Positions 62,453 to 64,000 of a stretch of 64,000 bases of DNA are shown piece after piece. The translations under genes were made by a program, and so were the position numbers. Position 1 is the first letter of the stretch. Every line of letters begins with the position of its first letter. The DNA comes from Rallus limicola. Its lineage: Eukaryota > Chordata > Aves > Gruiformes > Rallidae. The notes under the pieces were generated by a model. It did no database searches and was not told where the DNA came from. It worked only from the letters and a program-made list of their open reading frames with translations. Location of the stretch: assembly GCA_022605955.1 (NCBI GenBank), contig JAKCOZ010000001.1, positions 100,720,211 to 100,784,210 on the forward strand, written 5' to 3'.

Positions 62453-63340
62453 TTATTAGAATACATCTTGGTTTTGCATTGCTTTAGGGGCTTGTGTGCA
62501 GCTAACTGTGGGAATATGTCATTCTAACAGAAGGACCGTATAAATTATTTTTTTCAGTTCAGCAATCAAACTGAAAAAAAAAAAAGGCAAACAGAAACTG
62601 AGCTAGAGCAAGCCAAATGCCACTTCAGAAAACCCTAAAAAAGCAATGAGGATATTTGCCACAAAGCAGCCAAACAAGCAGACTTGAATCCTCTGGTCAG
62701 TAGAGGGAAAAAAAAGCAGCAAAATGTCCATCTGGAGGTTGTAGTGCAGCCTACTGGTTCACACTCACTGTTCTGTCTTTTTGTATTTATAAAAAATTAA
62801 ATAAAGTTATCTCCAACAAGGCTTTTAAAATTTCCCAACATGACGCTCTTAATTTTATAGAAAATGATTTGTAATGGAAATGACTGTGAATCAGGAATTT
62901 TAGGGTTCTGATACTACTTTAGTGAATATTTAATGGTTAATACAAGGTAGAATAATGTTAACAGAACACACAGAGTAAGTGGGTTCAGGTTTAAATGCTA
63001 CTGGATAGAAAAGGAATTTTTAATTTGTTTCCATTTTCTAAGAGAAGGAAAGCTGTGCTACAGTTAAAGACATTGAAAAAGAAAATTAAAGGAATAAAAA
63101 AGGGGGAAAAAACCAAATAATAAAGAGGGAAATAAAATGGAAAGGCAAGCATGGCAAAGCAAGCTGAAAGACGTAAGTAAAGGTAACTGGACAAAAATAA
63201 ACTGTGGATTCATTTATTTTGACCAGCTCAGAGATGGGTCAGTACCAAAAGACAAAACCTTGGCAAAGAGTCCTTTTGTAAGCCAAAAGTAGTACATTTC
63301 AGCTCAACAGAACTTAATAGGTGACGCAAATCTATTTTTA
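62453..63340. other. Unassigned AT-rich DNA
   Basis: No recognised feature. A strong polypyrimidine-AG on - is formed by an A-rich tract near 62575-62600, without a downstream exon. Confidence 0.4.
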
Positions 63341-63345
63341 CTGAC

Positions 63346-64000
63346 TGTGGTGGTTTAGCCCTGGCTGGAGGCCAGATGCCCACCAAAGTCACTCTGTTAC
63401 TCCCCTTTTCAGCTGAACAGGGGAGAAAACATATATTGAGAGGCTCAGGAGTTGAGATAGGGACAGGGAGAGATCATTCCATAATCAGCACCACAGGCAC
63501 AACAGACTCTACACAGAAGAAAGAAACGCTCTAATTTATAACACTGCACTGCACAACCAGTGACACCGGAGTCTGTTAATGAGATGTGTGACCAGATCTT
63601 AAAGCCCCTCCTCCCACCCCTCCCTTCTTAGCAGATTTCACTTTAGTCATGACTTTTCTCCCATCTTCCCCCCATTGTGACATGAGAAGGGGCAGGGAAT
63701 AGGAAAAGCGGGGGTTTCAGTCAGTTCCTCACAAGTCGTTCTCCTTCTTGTCCAGGTGGGGGGGGGGCATTCCACAGGAGACAGTCCTCACAAAATTTTC
63801 CAACATGAGTCCTTTCCCACAGGGCTTCAGCTCCTCACCAGCTGCCCTGGTGTGGATCACTGCTACGGTGGGCAGTCATAAATCATAGAATGTCTCTGAG
63901 TCTCTCAAGCACCACTTCCCCCCCAAGCAAACCTGTTCTGGAGTGCTGGCAGGGGCTTGCTCCAACATGGTCACAGTATCTCCTGTATGTCTCTACCTTC
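63346..64000 (-). mobile_element. LTR (avian ERV), cut by the window edge
   Basis: The U5 end tgtggtggtttagccctgg at 63346 and all following blocks match the LTR at 43079-44258 in the same orientation: gacagggagagatcattcc, cactttagtcatga, ggacagtcc-type minisatellite start, and catagaatgtctctgag. Only the U5, R and part of U3 are inside the window. The left flank ctgac (63341-63345) should recur beyond the right end if it is a solo LTR with a 5-bp duplication. Whether an internal retroviral region is present cannot be decided, but U5 faces left and no primer-binding site or retroviral coding sequence lies there, so a solo LTR is likely. Confidence 0.88.

Noticed and set aside
43079..64000. 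LTRs at 43079 and 63346 as the two ends of one provirus
   Set aside because: They are in the same orientation, but 43079-44258 has its own 5-bp duplication and the 19 kb between contains no retroviral coding sequence.
1..64000. CRISPR arrays, operons, phage or plasmid features
   Set aside because: Avian-type CR1 and LTR content, AT-rich non-coding structure and lack of dense genes exclude a prokaryotic source. No regularly spaced repeat array was seen.

Overview
The window looks like vertebrate, specifically avian, nuclear DNA. It is AT-rich, has no dense coding, and is littered with CR1 (chicken repeat 1) LINE fragments plus solo long terminal repeats (LTRs) of endogenous retroviruses. The CR1 copies end in the characteristic ATTCTATGAT-type 3' tail. 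The LTRs resemble those common in birds, as far as I can judge from memory. I could not name the species, the chromosome or exact repeat subfamilies. No known protein-coding gene could be identified by name. The window is best read as intergenic or intronic sequence, with one small gene-like patch near 59.5-61.3 kb.

Layout. 1-2030 is unassigned AT-rich DNA. 2030-3170 is an old, heavily mutated CR1/L3-like reverse-transcriptase remnant on +. 3170-9120 is unassigned apart from A/C-rich tracts. 9120-10850 is a decayed CR1 ORF2 (endonuclease and part of the RT) on +. It is followed by a solo LTR at 10999-11535 with a perfect 5-bp target-site duplication. 12290-13345 holds two LINE RT fragments on -. 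15286-15422 is an internally deleted solo LTR, also with a 5-bp duplication. 15423-21110 is unassigned. 21110-21345 is a GC-rich island. 22152-22607 is an open frame with a possible splice acceptor. 22738-23580 is a back-to-back CR1 pair. 23.6-30.1 kb is mostly unassigned. 30155-30851 and 38255-39240 are LTRs on +. 40312-42410 is a nested cluster of two LTRs and two CR1s. 43079-44258 is an LTR on - with a 5-bp duplication. 44.3-50.0 kb is unassigned. 50038-50625 is a CR1. 51800-53169 is an LTR split by a younger CR1. 53.2-59.5 kb is unassigned. 59505-61288 has exon-like segments on both strands. 61988-62036 is a C-rich block with G-quadruplex potential. 62118-62452 is a CR1. The window ends inside another LTR (63346 onward).

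How the parts relate. There is no operon or pathway here. The story is one of retrotransposon accumulation: old CR1s decayed, ERV solo LTRs were left behind by recombination, and younger CR1s landed in the LTRs. The most interesting unexplained signals are two candidate spliced transcripts at 59.5-61.3 kb. On +, two predicted exons join in frame to give an ATG-led small ORF. On -, a cysteine-containing exon joins in frame to a terminal exon followed by a poly(A) signal. Both are inferences from splice-site consensus and reading-frame agreement only.
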